From Paenibacillus koleovorans NBRC 103111 (GTDB lineage Bacteria > Bacillota > Bacilli > Paenibacillales > NBRC-103111), in NCBI RefSeq assembly GCF_004000845.1, contig NZ_BIMA01000080.1, positions 1 through 33,128 of the forward strand: DNA of 33,128 bases, written 5' to 3'. Positions 1 to 6,833 of the stretch are shown in pieces. The translations under genes and the position numbers were made by a program. A model generated the notes under the pieces. The model did no database searches, was not told where the DNA came from, and worked only from the letters and a program-made list of their open reading frames with translations. How positions within the stretch are numbered: the first letter of the stretch is position 1; the number at the start of each line of letters is the position of its first letter.

Positions 1-174
1 AAAGTAGCCAATTTGTTCACAAATAAGGGCCGTATGGTCCGCATACTCGCCACTGTTGGAATCCCTAACCTTGATAGCATTGCTTCCTGCCCTCCCGATG
101 CGCTAACGGAATGCCACGACCAAGGACCATCAGAGATCTTCCCTCATGTTTTTTCTTATCCAATCAAACAATAC

Positions 175-203
175 TTTACCGATCGTTCTCAATGTGGTAT
201 GAT
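175..203 (+). promoter_or_regulatory. sigma-A-type promoter of the MFS pump gene
   Basis: A -35-like TTTACC (175-180) and a -10 TATGAT (198-203) are separated by 17 bases, and the -10 carries the extended TGn element (TG at 195-196). It lies about 80 bases upstream of the pump start codon. One arm of an inverted repeat falls in the spacer, which suggests repression. Confidence 0.55.
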
Positions 204-229
204 CGCACCATTGATATATGAGAACGATC
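181..229. promoter_or_regulatory. candidate TetR-family operator (inverted repeat)
   Basis: GATCGTTCTC (181-190) is repeated exactly as its reverse complement GAGAACGATC (220-229). The two 10-base arms flank the -10 element and the probable transcription start of the pump gene. A TetR-type regulator is encoded directly after the pump, so this is its likely binding site. The 29-base gap between arms is long for a single dimer, so each arm might be a separate half-site or belong to a looped complex. Confidence 0.5.
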
Positions 230-284
230 ATTCCCGAAAGTGATCACAAGAATGTGGTTACTCTAAACATGGAGGGCGAACCCA

Positions 285-1610
285 ATGAAAAACGAAAGAT
301 CCGTCACGGCCATCCTGGGGTTTACACTGGTGCTGGTCATTATGAATACGATGATGTTCAACTTGGCGCTTCCCAAAGTGGCGGCGCAATTCGAGCTGCT
401 TCCGTCTACGGCGTCGTGGATTGTGACCGGCTACTCGATCGTATTTGCACTAGCGTCCATCACATACAGCCGTCTGTCCGATTTTGTGCCGATCCGGCTG
501 TTGTTCCTGATCGCACTGGCATCGCTTGGTGGAGGGTCCGTAGTCGGCTTGTTCAGCGAGGGCTTCGGGGTCCTGCTCGGAGCCAGACTGATCCAGGCAG
601 CCGGTGCAGGTGCGATCCCCTCGCTCGGCATGGTATTATTGACGCGGTATGTCCCGGTGTCGCGCCGTGGCGGCGCCATGTCGCTGTTGTTATCCGCCAT
701 GTCGCTCGGCTTGGGGCTTGGCCCCGTATTCGGCGGCTCGATCGTGCAATACTTGGGCTGGCATTTTTTGTTCGTTATCACAAGCGTAACATTGCTGCTG
801 ATACCGGTATTCCTGCGACTGTTGCCAAAAGAAAAGGCGGAAAGCGGCTCGTTCGATTTCATCGGCGCGATCCTGCTCGGGACTGGAACGACGGGGTTAC
901 TGCTGTTCCTCACTTCGAAGAGCTGGATAGCTCTTGCAGCCGGAGTGCTCGCAATCGTGTTATTCATCTTACGAATCCGTGTCGTGGAGAATCCATTCGT
1001 TTTGCCGAAGCTGTTCCGCAATAAGCCGTACTTGGCGCTTGGAGGAATCGGCGTCGGAGCGTACATGGCCAGCTTCGCCTTCCTGTTCGTCGCCCCGCAG
1101 CTGATGGCTCGACTGTTCGGCTTGGCACCCGGAGCGACAGGACTCGTGCTGTTCCCCGGCGCCTTGCTTGCCATGCTCGTCTCGAACCGAGTCGGTCGCT
1201 TGATCGACAAGTATGGGAACCGCGTATTGCTGCGAAGCCTGCCTTGGCTGCTACTAGTCTCGCTCATCTTGCTGGCGTTAACCGCCATTCATTCTTATTA
1301 TGCCATTGCCGCCATCTATATATTGACCAGCGTCAGCTTCACAGCAATCTCAAGCGCCGTACAGAACGAGATGTCTCGTCTGCTCCCGAAAGAGCTTGTC
1401 GGCTCCGGGATGGGGCTATTCCAGCTGCTGCAGTTTTTCAGCGGCGCCTTTGGAGTAGCGCTCATCGGCAGCGCCCTCGTGTGGCAAAGCTCCTTGTCGG
1501 TCGGCCGGATGTACGACAACTTGCTATGGGGACTTGCGGTCATTGCGATTCTCACCATTATCAGCGCGGTCGTATACGGCAGACTGGGAAGCAGAAGAGA
1601 GCTTGCCTGA
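285..1610 (+). CDS. MFS drug-efflux transporter
   Basis: A 441-residue integral membrane protein of the major facilitator superfamily, resembling the drug:H+ antiporters of the TetA(L)/DHA2 type, which pump small toxic molecules out using the proton gradient. It is almost wholly hydrophobic, with about 13-14 predicted membrane segments. An early segment reads NLALPKVAAQF and is followed by WIVTGYSIVFALA and the loop RLSDFVPIR, the usual motif-A region of this family; a glycine-rich GLGLGPVFGG (around residues 144-153) fits motif C of antiporters. GGAGG at 271-275 sits 9 bases before the ATG. A TetR-type gene follows 33 bases downstream, and an inverted repeat lies in the promoter, so expression is probably induced by a substrate. 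The substrate cannot be told from sequence. Confidence 0.85.
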   Translation: MKNERSVTAILGFTLVLVIMNTMMFNLALPKVAAQFELLPSTASWIVTGYSIVFALASITYSRLSDFVPIRLLFLIALASLGGGSVVGLFSEGFGVLLGARLIQAAGAGAIPSLGMVLLTRYVPVSRRGGAMSLLLSAMSLGLGLGPVFGGSIVQYLGWHFLFVITSVTLLLIPVFLRLLPKEKAESGSFDFIGAILLGTGTTGLLLFLTSKSWIALAAGVLAIVLFILRIRVVENPFVLPKLFRNKPYLALGGIGVGAYMASFAFLFVAPQLMARLFGLAPGATGLVLFPGALLAMLVSNRVGRLIDKYGNRVLLRSLPWLLLVSLILLALTAIHSYYAIAAIYILTSVSFTAISSAVQNEMSRLLPKELVGSGMGLFQLLQFFSGAFGVALIGSALVWQSSLSVGRMYDNLLWGLAVIAILTIISAVVYGRLGSRRELA

Positions 1611-1643
1611 CCGGATAAAGGAATTGAAAGGGGGGTCTAAGCC

Positions 1644-2216
1644 ATAGCCAGAACAAAGGAGTTCGATGAAGATCAAGTGCTGCTAAAAGCGATGCGATAT
1701 TTTTGGGAATACGGCTACGAGAAAACATCCATCAACGATCTGGTCGATTGTATGGGCATCCACCGGCGAAGCATGTATGACACGTTCGGCGATAAGCGGC
1801 AGCTGTTCCAACGAGCGGTCGAGCGGTACCGCAGGCTGCTAAACGATCGGTTTCAAACCATTTTGGCCAGTACGGAAACGGCGAAACAATCGATGCAAAA
1901 CTTGTTCGGCCTGGTCCTCGGTGATGACGTGAAATCGATGGGCTGCTTGATCGTCAATATGGCGGTCGAGCTTGCACCTAGGGATCCCGAGGTGGATCAG
2001 ATGGCGCAAGAAAGCTTTGCCCGGCTTGAAGGACATCTGACGGAGCTGATCCGAAAAGGACAAGCTAACGGGGAATTTGCCACAACATATGACGCAAGAG
2101 AAAGAGCGGAAAGCCTTCACAACAGCTTGATCGGACTACGCGTCCTGGCCAGAACGACAACGGACAAAAGCAAGCTTCAACGCATTGCCGCAACCGCAAT
2201 TTCCTCTTTACAATAA
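1644..2216 (+). CDS. TetR-family transcriptional repressor with apparent ATA start
   Basis: A 190-residue TetR-type regulator. The N-terminal helix-turn-helix is clear (VLLKAMRYFWEYGYEKTSI, then LVDCMGIHRRSMYDTFGDK, ending in the typical F-x-x-K-x-x-L region), followed by a variable ligand-binding domain. The open frame begins after a TAA at 1638-1640. The residues ARTKEFDEDQVL, normal for the start of this family, are encoded from 1647, directly after an ATA codon at 1644. AAAGGGGGG (about 1627-1635) is ideally spaced for 1644. The only other start, GTG at 1677, would remove the N-terminal arm and has no well-placed ribosome site. ATA is therefore either a rare, weak start, a mutated ATG, or a base error. 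It probably represses the upstream pump gene. Confidence 0.8.
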   Translation: MARTKEFDEDQVLLKAMRYFWEYGYEKTSINDLVDCMGIHRRSMYDTFGDKRQLFQRAVERYRRLLNDRFQTILASTETAKQSMQNLFGLVLGDDVKSMGCLIVNMAVELAPRDPEVDQMAQESFARLEGHLTELIRKGQANGEFATTYDARERAESLHNSLIGLRVLARTTTDKSKLQRIAATAISSLQ

Positions 2217-2245
2217 AAATACACTAACAAATTTTTTGTTTGTTT

Positions 2246-2271
2246 GGAACCTTTTTCGAGCTACTACCGTT
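2246..2271 (+). promoter_or_regulatory. ECF-sigma-like promoter of the SLH/PrcB gene
   Basis: GGAACC followed by a T-run (2246-2255) and CGTTTA-type -10 (from 2268) are separated by 16 bases. GGAAC...CGTC with a 16-17 base spacer is the general pattern of extracytoplasmic-function sigma factors in Bacillales. The -10 here is CGTT rather than CGTC, so the call is tentative. The start codon lies about 50 bases downstream. Confidence 0.45.
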
Positions 2272-2321
2272 TAGTTTGTGACTTCCCAAAAGGAAGATCC
2301 ATCTTCTAGGAGGAATCAGAC

Positions 2322-3221
2322 ATGAAGAAAAAATTAGCGGTAGTAGTTTCGGCAGCCATGTTAATGAGCAGCTTATCGTTCGGCACAGCGTTCGCCTTCC
2401 GCGATGTGGACCACTCCCAAGCGGAGGCCGTTACGAGCCTGCAGCAGAAAGGAATCGTGAGCGGTTTGGACGCCGAGACCTTCGCCCCCCAAGCAAGCCT
2501 TACATATGCGCAAGGCATCCAGTTCCTCGTCCGTGCGTTCGATTACAACTTGGATTCTATGCGTTTTATTAAAATGCCGGTCGCCTCTGAGCTGTTCGCC
2601 AATGTGAAAGACAACGAGTGGTACTCGGACGCATTCATCGCGGCTTTCTATAACGGTGTTGAAATTCCAAAGGATGTGAATCCGAATGGGACGGTAACGA
2701 AGGAACAGTTCGCTTCCTGGCTGGATGCCGCTTTCCAGAAAATGTTCAATAGGCCGATGATCAACATCAAGATGGAGCTGAAGGATGAAGCAGACATCAC
2801 ACCGAGCTATCAAGGCAGCATTCTGCGACTGATCCATTATAAAATTGCCGAGCTGGACGCTAACGAAAAGTTTAATCCGCAACAAGTCATTACGCGCGGA
2901 GAAGCGGCCGCCTGGATTCATAACGCTATGAAATCGATCGATGGGGTGAAAACGCCAGTGCAAACGGAGAATGTAACCTTCCAAGTGGAAAAGGTAAATG
3001 AGAATGTCAACAAAGTGACAATCAGCCGAGGAGAGAAACCGACTGCCGGCTACAAGATCGCGATCGACAGCATTCAGTTCACCGTCGACGGACAAGCTCT
3101 TATCCGTTACAAGCTAACGGATCCGGCTGCGGATGAGATGGCGGCACAAGTGATCACGACGCCGACGGATGTCACATACATTTCGTCCAAATATGAAGTA
3201 AAGCTGGAAGCCGTGAAGTAG
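2322..3221 (+). CDS. secreted S-layer-homology protein with PrcB-type C-terminal domain
   Basis: A 299-residue exported protein. It starts with a signal peptide (KKK, hydrophobic core, probable cleavage after AFA near residue 25). Three S-layer-homology-like repeats follow: FRDVDHSQAEAV to about residue 70, FANVKDNEWYSDAFI to about 145, and a degenerate one containing GEAAAWIHNAM to about 205. SLH repeats bind pyruvylated wall polymer and hold a protein on the cell surface. The last 80 residues (GYKIAIDSIQF ... RYKLTDPAADEMAAQVITTP) match the PrcB C-terminal domain pattern of protease-complex subunits. AGGAGG (2310-2315) precedes the ATG. A strong terminator follows, so it is probably monocistronic. 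An ECF-like promoter suggests an envelope-stress role; this is inference. Confidence 0.8.
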   Translation: MKKKLAVVVSAAMLMSSLSFGTAFAFRDVDHSQAEAVTSLQQKGIVSGLDAETFAPQASLTYAQGIQFLVRAFDYNLDSMRFIKMPVASELFANVKDNEWYSDAFIAAFYNGVEIPKDVNPNGTVTKEQFASWLDAAFQKMFNRPMINIKMELKDEADITPSYQGSILRLIHYKIAELDANEKFNPQQVITRGEAAAWIHNAMKSIDGVKTPVQTENVTFQVEKVNENVNKVTISRGEKPTAGYKIAIDSIQFTVDGQALIRYKLTDPAADEMAAQVITTPTDVTYISSKYEVKLEAVK

Positions 3222-3237
3222 TAACGAGTTATTCAAG

Positions 3238-3271
3238 AAAACCTGATCGGAAGTACTCCGACCAGGTTTTT
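3238..3271 (+). terminator. Rho-independent terminator after the SLH/PrcB gene
   Basis: AAAACCTGATCGGA (3238-3251) pairs with TCCGACCAGGTTTT (3257-3270) with one mismatch, a 5-base loop, and a short T run. It lies 17 bases after the stop codon. Confidence 0.8.
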
Positions 3272-3370
3272 CGTCGTTAATGAAGTCCGGCTTACATCAA
3301 AAGGAAGTGCAGCGATCATACTACCTTACCAGAGAGGAATGTATTAATATAGCTGGGAGGGGGTATTCGT

Positions 3371-5413
3371 ATGGAAGTGTTTATTATTGTGCTGATCCTG
3401 CTGGCGTTGATCGGACTTTCCAATGTGGTGCATCGTTTCATTCCTTTTATTCCCGTCCCGCTAATTCAGATCGCGCTCGGCGCGCTTCTCGTGATCGCGC
3501 CGATCGGTCTCCATCTGCATATGGAGCCGGAGTTGTTTTTCTTGCTGTTCATTGCGCCTTTGCTCTACAACGACGGCATGCATGCGCCGAGAGGAGAGCT
3601 GTGGCGGCTGCGGGTACCGATTTTGCTGCTTGCCTTGGGGCTGGTGTTCGCAACGGTCTGCATCGTCGGGTATAGCGTCCATTGGCTCATTCCATCGATC
3701 CCGTTAGCGGCTGCCTTTGGATTGGCTGCTATTTTGTCGCCTACCGATGCGGTAGCGGTCAGCTCGTTGTCCAAGCGCATCCATCTGCCAGCCAGAATGA
3801 AGCAACTGTTGGAGGGCGAAGCGTTGATGAACGATGCGTCCGGTCTGGTCGCCTTCAAATTCGCGATCGCCGCCATGGTGACGGGGTATTTCTCCTTGAC
3901 CGCAGCCAGCTGGAGCTTTGTCGTCATTGCCGTTGGCGGTCTCGTGGTAGGCGCTGTGATGGCCGTTCTGATCACGATCGTACGCAAGCTGCTGCGAAGA
4001 GCCGGGCTCGAAGACGAAACGATGCATATGCTGTTGCAAATTTTGACTCCGTTCCTGATTTATCTGATCGCGGAGGAAGTAGGGGTGTCGGGCATTCTGG
4101 CTGCAGTAGCGGGAGGGCTGCTCCATGCGGTGGAGAATGAACGAATGGCGTTTACAATGCCGAATTTGAAAAATGTCTCGGACCCGACGTGGTCCGTCAT
4201 CCTGTTTATTTTGAACGGGCTCGTGTTTGTTCTGCTTGGGCTGCAGATTCCAGATGTGTCCCGCACGGTATTCGTCAATCCGGCCATCGACAACGGGTCG
4301 GCTATCGGATTTGCGATCCTCATCTATGTGATGCTGCTGGCGCTGCGCTTCGTCTGGACGTTGCTGTTCTCTTCGGGCGGACGTTGGTTCGGAAATGCCG
4401 AGCAGAAGCGGCCAAGCTTCCGTATGCTGATGCTCACTTCGCTATCCGGCGTTCGGGGAGCGATTACGCTTGCCGCGGCCTTTTCCATTCCGCTGTTCTT
4501 GGAGAATGGCGATCCGTTTCCTCAGCGTGATCTGATTTTGTTCTTGGCCTCATCCGTTATTCTGATCTCGCTGCTGGCCGCAAGTATATTTCTTCCGCTC
4601 CTCGCCAAAAAAACGAGCGCTTCGGATACCGCCGAGAAAGAGCGGCTGGAGCGGGCTTGGCAGCTGGAAGTGATGGCCTCGGCAGTGAAAATCTTGCAAA
4701 ATGCGACCACGGAAGAGAACGAAGCGGCCGTGAACAGCGTGATCGGCGACTACAAGCTGATGATGCAGCAGCTGGCGCAGAGAGGCGGAAGCATGAGGAG
4801 CTTGATGCAGGCTCGCAGAGACGATGCGGAGGTGCGGCTGCTGGCGTTGAATATCGAGCGTAATTATGTCAACAACCGCTTGGAGAGCGGGCAAATCGGC
4901 CGAGAGGAAGCGGACTCGTACTTATCCATGCTGGAGCAGCTCGAGCTGCTGTTGGCGAATCGGACCAGTGTAGGCAAGATCATGGTCAAGTCCATATGGC
5001 GCCGATTGAAGAAAGGAGCCAGCATGTTGACCGCTCGCTCCAAGTCGGCGCTCTCCGCGAGCGAACCCGATCGTTCGGAGCTTCGCGCCTTGAAGATGCA
5101 GTGCACCCAAGCCGTCGTGAACGAGCTGTCCGCCCGTTGCGAGCAGGTGAGAGATGAAGCGGCGGAGGGTGTGCTCGATCACTATCGGCACATGCTGGAC
5201 CGGCTGCGCCGATTCACATTAGGCTCGCAGCGCAGAGACCAGGAGTTCGTCGAGCATCGGCGAGAGCTTCATTGGATTGCGGTGCAGGCTGAGCGCGATG
5301 CGGTGCAGAAGCTGTTCGAGCAAGGCGACATCTCTCGTGAGCTCGCAGCCATCCTGCGCAGAATGATCCGCAACCGGGAAGCGTCGCAGATCGAACTATA
5401 CGAAATGAGTTGA
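3371..5413 (+). CDS. CPA1-family Na+/H+ antiporter (NhaP/YjcE type)
   Basis: A 680-residue membrane antiporter exchanging Na+ (or K+) for protons to control pH and salt. About 12 membrane segments occupy residues 1-415. Family motifs are visible: LSPTDAVAVSSL (around 125), GEALMNDASGLVAFKFA (around 150, with the conserved Asn-Asp), GVSGILAAVAGGLLHAVEN (around 240) and the late LSGVRGAITLAAAFSIP (around 360). Residues 415-680 form a charged, helical cytoplasmic tail rich in Glu and Arg, as in the NhaG/YjcE subgroup. GGGAGGGGG (3356-3364) precedes the ATG. It follows a terminator and has only a weak recognisable promoter (possible -10 TAATAT at 3345-3350). No terminator is seen before cwlJ, 64 bases downstream. 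Confidence 0.88.
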   Translation: MEVFIIVLILLALIGLSNVVHRFIPFIPVPLIQIALGALLVIAPIGLHLHMEPELFFLLFIAPLLYNDGMHAPRGELWRLRVPILLLALGLVFATVCIVGYSVHWLIPSIPLAAAFGLAAILSPTDAVAVSSLSKRIHLPARMKQLLEGEALMNDASGLVAFKFAIAAMVTGYFSLTAASWSFVVIAVGGLVVGAVMAVLITIVRKLLRRAGLEDETMHMLLQILTPFLIYLIAEEVGVSGILAAVAGGLLHAVENERMAFTMPNLKNVSDPTWSVILFILNGLVFVLLGLQIPDVSRTVFVNPAIDNGSAIGFAILIYVMLLALRFVWTLLFSSGGRWFGNAEQKRPSFRMLMLTSLSGVRGAITLAAAFSIPLFLENGDPFPQRDLILFLASSVILISLLAASIFLPLLAKKTSASDTAEKERLERAWQLEVMASAVKILQNATTEENEAAVNSVIGDYKLMMQQLAQRGGSMRSLMQARRDDAEVRLLALNIERNYVNNRLESGQIGREEADSYLSMLEQLELLLANRTSVGKIMVKSIWRRLKKGASMLTARSKSALSASEPDRSELRALKMQCTQAVVNELSARCEQVRDEAAEGVLDHYRHMLDRLRRFTLGSQRRDQEFVEHRRELHWIAVQAERDAVQKLFEQGDISRELAAILRRMIRNREASQIELYEMS

Positions 5414-5424
5414 CTGCGTAACAC

Positions 5425-5479
5425 ATTGGGTACCTCCTCAATATGATGAGTCTAGAACAATCTAACGAGGTGACCCAAT
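5425..5479 (+). promoter_or_regulatory. potential hairpin covering the cwlJ ribosome binding site
   Basis: ATTGGGTACCTC (5425-5436) is complementary to GAGGTGACCCAAT (5467-5479), giving 12 pairs with one bulged G (5472) and a 30-base loop. The 3' arm contains the whole Shine-Dalgarno sequence GAGGTGA and the first two bases of the cwlJ start codon. A transcript entering from the upstream antiporter gene could thus be untranslatable for cwlJ, whereas one starting inside the loop would not form the hairpin. Confidence 0.45.
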
Positions 5480-5921
5480 GGCAGTCGTGAGAGCCAGAAG
5501 CAACGACATCGACATGTTGGCCAGATTGCTGCGTGCCGAAGCCGTAGGCGAAGGGGAGCGAGGGATGCTTCTCGTCGGCAATGTGGGGATCAACCGGATT
5601 CGGGCGAATTGCTCTGATTTCAAAAATATCCGAACGATCCCGCAGATGATCAACCAACCGCATGCATTTGAAGCCTTGCAGCACGGGATGTACTACCAGA
5701 GAGCCAGAGACAGCGAACGCCGGCTGGCGCAACGCGCGGTGAACGGGGAGCGCAGTTGGCCGGGCAAATTTTCATTATGGTATTTTCGTCCGGGTACCGC
5801 GGCCAATCCGTTGCCGTGTCCGCCCACTTGGTACAATCAGCCGCTCGTCGGCCGGTGGAAGCTCCACTGCTTCTACGAACCGACCGCTGAGGAATGCGAA
5901 AACATATATAACACATACTAA
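5478..5921 (+). CDS. cwlJ: spore cortex-lytic cell wall hydrolase CwlJ
   Basis: A 147-residue protein of the SleB/CwlJ hydrolase family (Hydrolase_2), which degrades spore cortex peptidoglycan during germination. The match to Bacillus CwlJ is close along the whole length: MAVVRARSNDID, LLRAEAVGEGERGMLLVGN, NRIRANCSDFKNIRTIPQMI, YQRARDSERRLAQR, KFSLWYFRPG and a final ENIYNTY. The Glu of the RAEA motif (residue 21) is the expected catalytic residue. As in known CwlJ, there is no signal peptide; in Bacillus the protein is made in the mother cell and placed on the spore coat with partner GerQ, which is not in this window. GAGGTGA at 5467-5473 is the ribosome site and lies within a potential hairpin. 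A terminator follows directly. Confidence 0.95.
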   Translation: MAVVRARSNDIDMLARLLRAEAVGEGERGMLLVGNVGINRIRANCSDFKNIRTIPQMINQPHAFEALQHGMYYQRARDSERRLAQRAVNGERSWPGKFSLWYFRPGTAANPLPCPPTWYNQPLVGRWKLHCFYEPTAEECENIYNTY

Positions 5922-5937
5922 CTTTGTGGATGACCCG

Positions 5938-5964
5938 CCCAAGAGCGCCTCTCTTGGGTTTTTT
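5938..5964 (+). terminator. Rho-independent terminator after cwlJ
   Basis: CCCAAGAG (5938-5945) and CTCTTGGG (5951-5958) form a perfect 8-base stem with a 5-base loop, followed by six T. It separates cwlJ from the ArsR operon promoter, which begins 11 bases later. Confidence 0.9.
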
Positions 5965-5974
5965 GTTTGCTCTC

Positions 5975-6004
5975 TTGACAGGACACCAAACGGTGGCCTA
6001 TAAT
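5975..6004 (+). promoter_or_regulatory. consensus sigma-A promoter of the arsR-type operon
   Basis: TTGACA (5975-5980) and TATAAT (5999-6004), both perfect consensus, are separated by 18 bases. Such a strong promoter overlapped by two operator palindromes fits an operon held silent by its own first gene product. Confidence 0.88.
5984..5995. promoter_or_regulatory. ArsR operator copy 1
   Basis: CACCAAACGGTG, a CACCA-N2-TGGTG palindrome with one mismatch, lies in the spacer between the -35 and -10 elements. It is flanked on the left by GGA, mirroring the TCC on the right of copy 2. Confidence 0.65.
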
Positions 6005-6012
6005 AAAAGAGT

Positions 6013-6024
6013 CACCAAATGGTG
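6013..6024. promoter_or_regulatory. ArsR operator copy 2
   Basis: CACCAAATGGTG, a perfect CACCA-N2-TGGTG palindrome, covers the expected transcription start just after the -10. Its centre is 29 bases from that of copy 1, close to three helical turns, so two dimers would bind roughly the same face of the DNA. Confidence 0.68.
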
Positions 6025-6064
6025 TCCGATTGAACCATCCACGATATTTGTAGGAGAGGGTGTT

Positions 6065-6394
6065 GTGACCGAAAACAATCAGCGGGATGTATTCGACGCG
6101 ATTGCGGATCCAACGAGGCGAGAGCTTATTCGTCTGTTGGCGGAGGCTAAGGAATTACCGCTCCATGAGCTGACGGCACATTTCGAGATGGGCCGAACGG
6201 CGGTGTCCAAACATTTGACCGTATTAAAGGAAGCCGGATTGGTCGAGGACCGAAAAGTCGGCCGAGAAACCTTATTCCGTCTGAACGCATCGCCACTAAG
6301 GGAAATTCAAGACTGGGTGGCGTTCTACAGCCGATTCTGGACCTTGAACATGATGCGCTTGGGCCAATTACTTGAGGAGGACGAAGAGAAATGA
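6065..6394 (+). CDS. ArsR-family autorepressor (SdpR-like)
   Basis: A 109-residue winged-helix repressor. It opens with DVFDAIADPTRRELIRLL, typical of the ArsR subgroup paired with SRPBCC proteins, and has a recognition helix in ELTAHFEMGRTAVSKHLTVL followed by the wing (LVEDRKVGRETLFRLN). It lacks cysteine metal-binding motifs, so metal sensing is unlikely. GTG at 6065 is chosen because GGAGAGG (6053-6059) lies 5 bases upstream and homologues begin here; the frame is open further upstream but crosses the promoter. The ATGA overlap with the next gene shows translational coupling. It probably represses its own operon through the two CACCA palindromes and releases them when a ligand binds. Confidence 0.85.
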   Translation: MTENNQRDVFDAIADPTRRELIRLLAEAKELPLHELTAHFEMGRTAVSKHLTVLKEAGLVEDRKVGRETLFRLNASPLREIQDWVAFYSRFWTLNMMRLGQLLEEDEEK

Positions 6395-6789
6395 GCTTGG
6401 AGCTTACATTGGATTTTCAATACACCACGACAATGGAGAAGGCATGGGCCGCGCTCACAGATCCTGATAAATTGGCAAAATGGATCATGACCAACGACTT
6501 CAAGCCCGAGGTGGGACATCGCTTTCAGTTCAAGACGGAGCCTAACCAATATTGGGATGGCGTTATTTCGGGGGAAGTCCTCCTGGTGGACGAGCCTAAC
6601 AAGCTGTCGTATACATGGGGAATTACAGGTGAGACGCACACCGTCACCTGGACGCTTCAAGATTTGGGAGACGGGAAAGTAAACCTGAACTTGTATCAAA
6701 CGGGCTTCTCGAACCCGCACGGTGTGGAAGGCGCACGTTACGGCTGGAGCAATTGGTTCCAAGGTTTCGAGCAGGTGTTGGTAGCTTAA
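6391..6789 (+). CDS. SRPBCC (AHSA1-type) domain protein
   Basis: A 132-residue single-domain protein of the SRPBCC/START-like fold, which forms a deep pocket for hydrophobic ligands. Family features include the start LDFQYTTTMEKAWAALTDPDKLAKWIM, the middle GHRFQFKTEP and GEVLLVDEPNKLSYTW, and the C-terminal helix GARYGWSNWFQGFEQVL. It overlaps the ArsR gene by four bases (ATGA). ArsR-SRPBCC pairs are frequent in Bacillales; the SRPBCC member may bind or modify the same small molecule that relieves repression. No catalytic residues can be assigned. Confidence 0.85.
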   Translation: MSLELTLDFQYTTTMEKAWAALTDPDKLAKWIMTNDFKPEVGHRFQFKTEPNQYWDGVISGEVLLVDEPNKLSYTWGITGETHTVTWTLQDLGDGKVNLNLYQTGFSNPHGVEGARYGWSNWFQGFEQVLVA

Positions 6790-6833
6790 ATCAAATTTGC
6801 GACTCAACCAAGAAGGGAAGGATGTTAAGTAGC

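Noticed and set aside
1-80. Possible minus-strand gene starting at 80 (MLSRLGIPTVASM...) with GGGAGG ten bases upstream, running off the left edge
   Set aside because: Only 26 codons are visible, no family is recognisable, and another minus frame looks equally protein-like but has no start. The plus-strand frame at 13-243 crosses the pump promoter and is not credible either.
218-1288. Long frames overlapping the MFS gene on both strands
   Set aside because: They are shadows of the GC-rich transporter frame, with arginine- or serine-rich, low-complexity translations and no ribosome sites.
2373-3095. 240-codon minus-strand frame opposite the SLH/PrcB gene
   Set aside because: It lies wholly within a well-supported secreted protein gene and has no family features.
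5924-6064. Upstream extension of the ArsR frame to an ATG at 5924
   Set aside because: It would place coding sequence across the terminator, the consensus promoter and both operators; the GTG at 6065 has a proper ribosome site and matches the family start.
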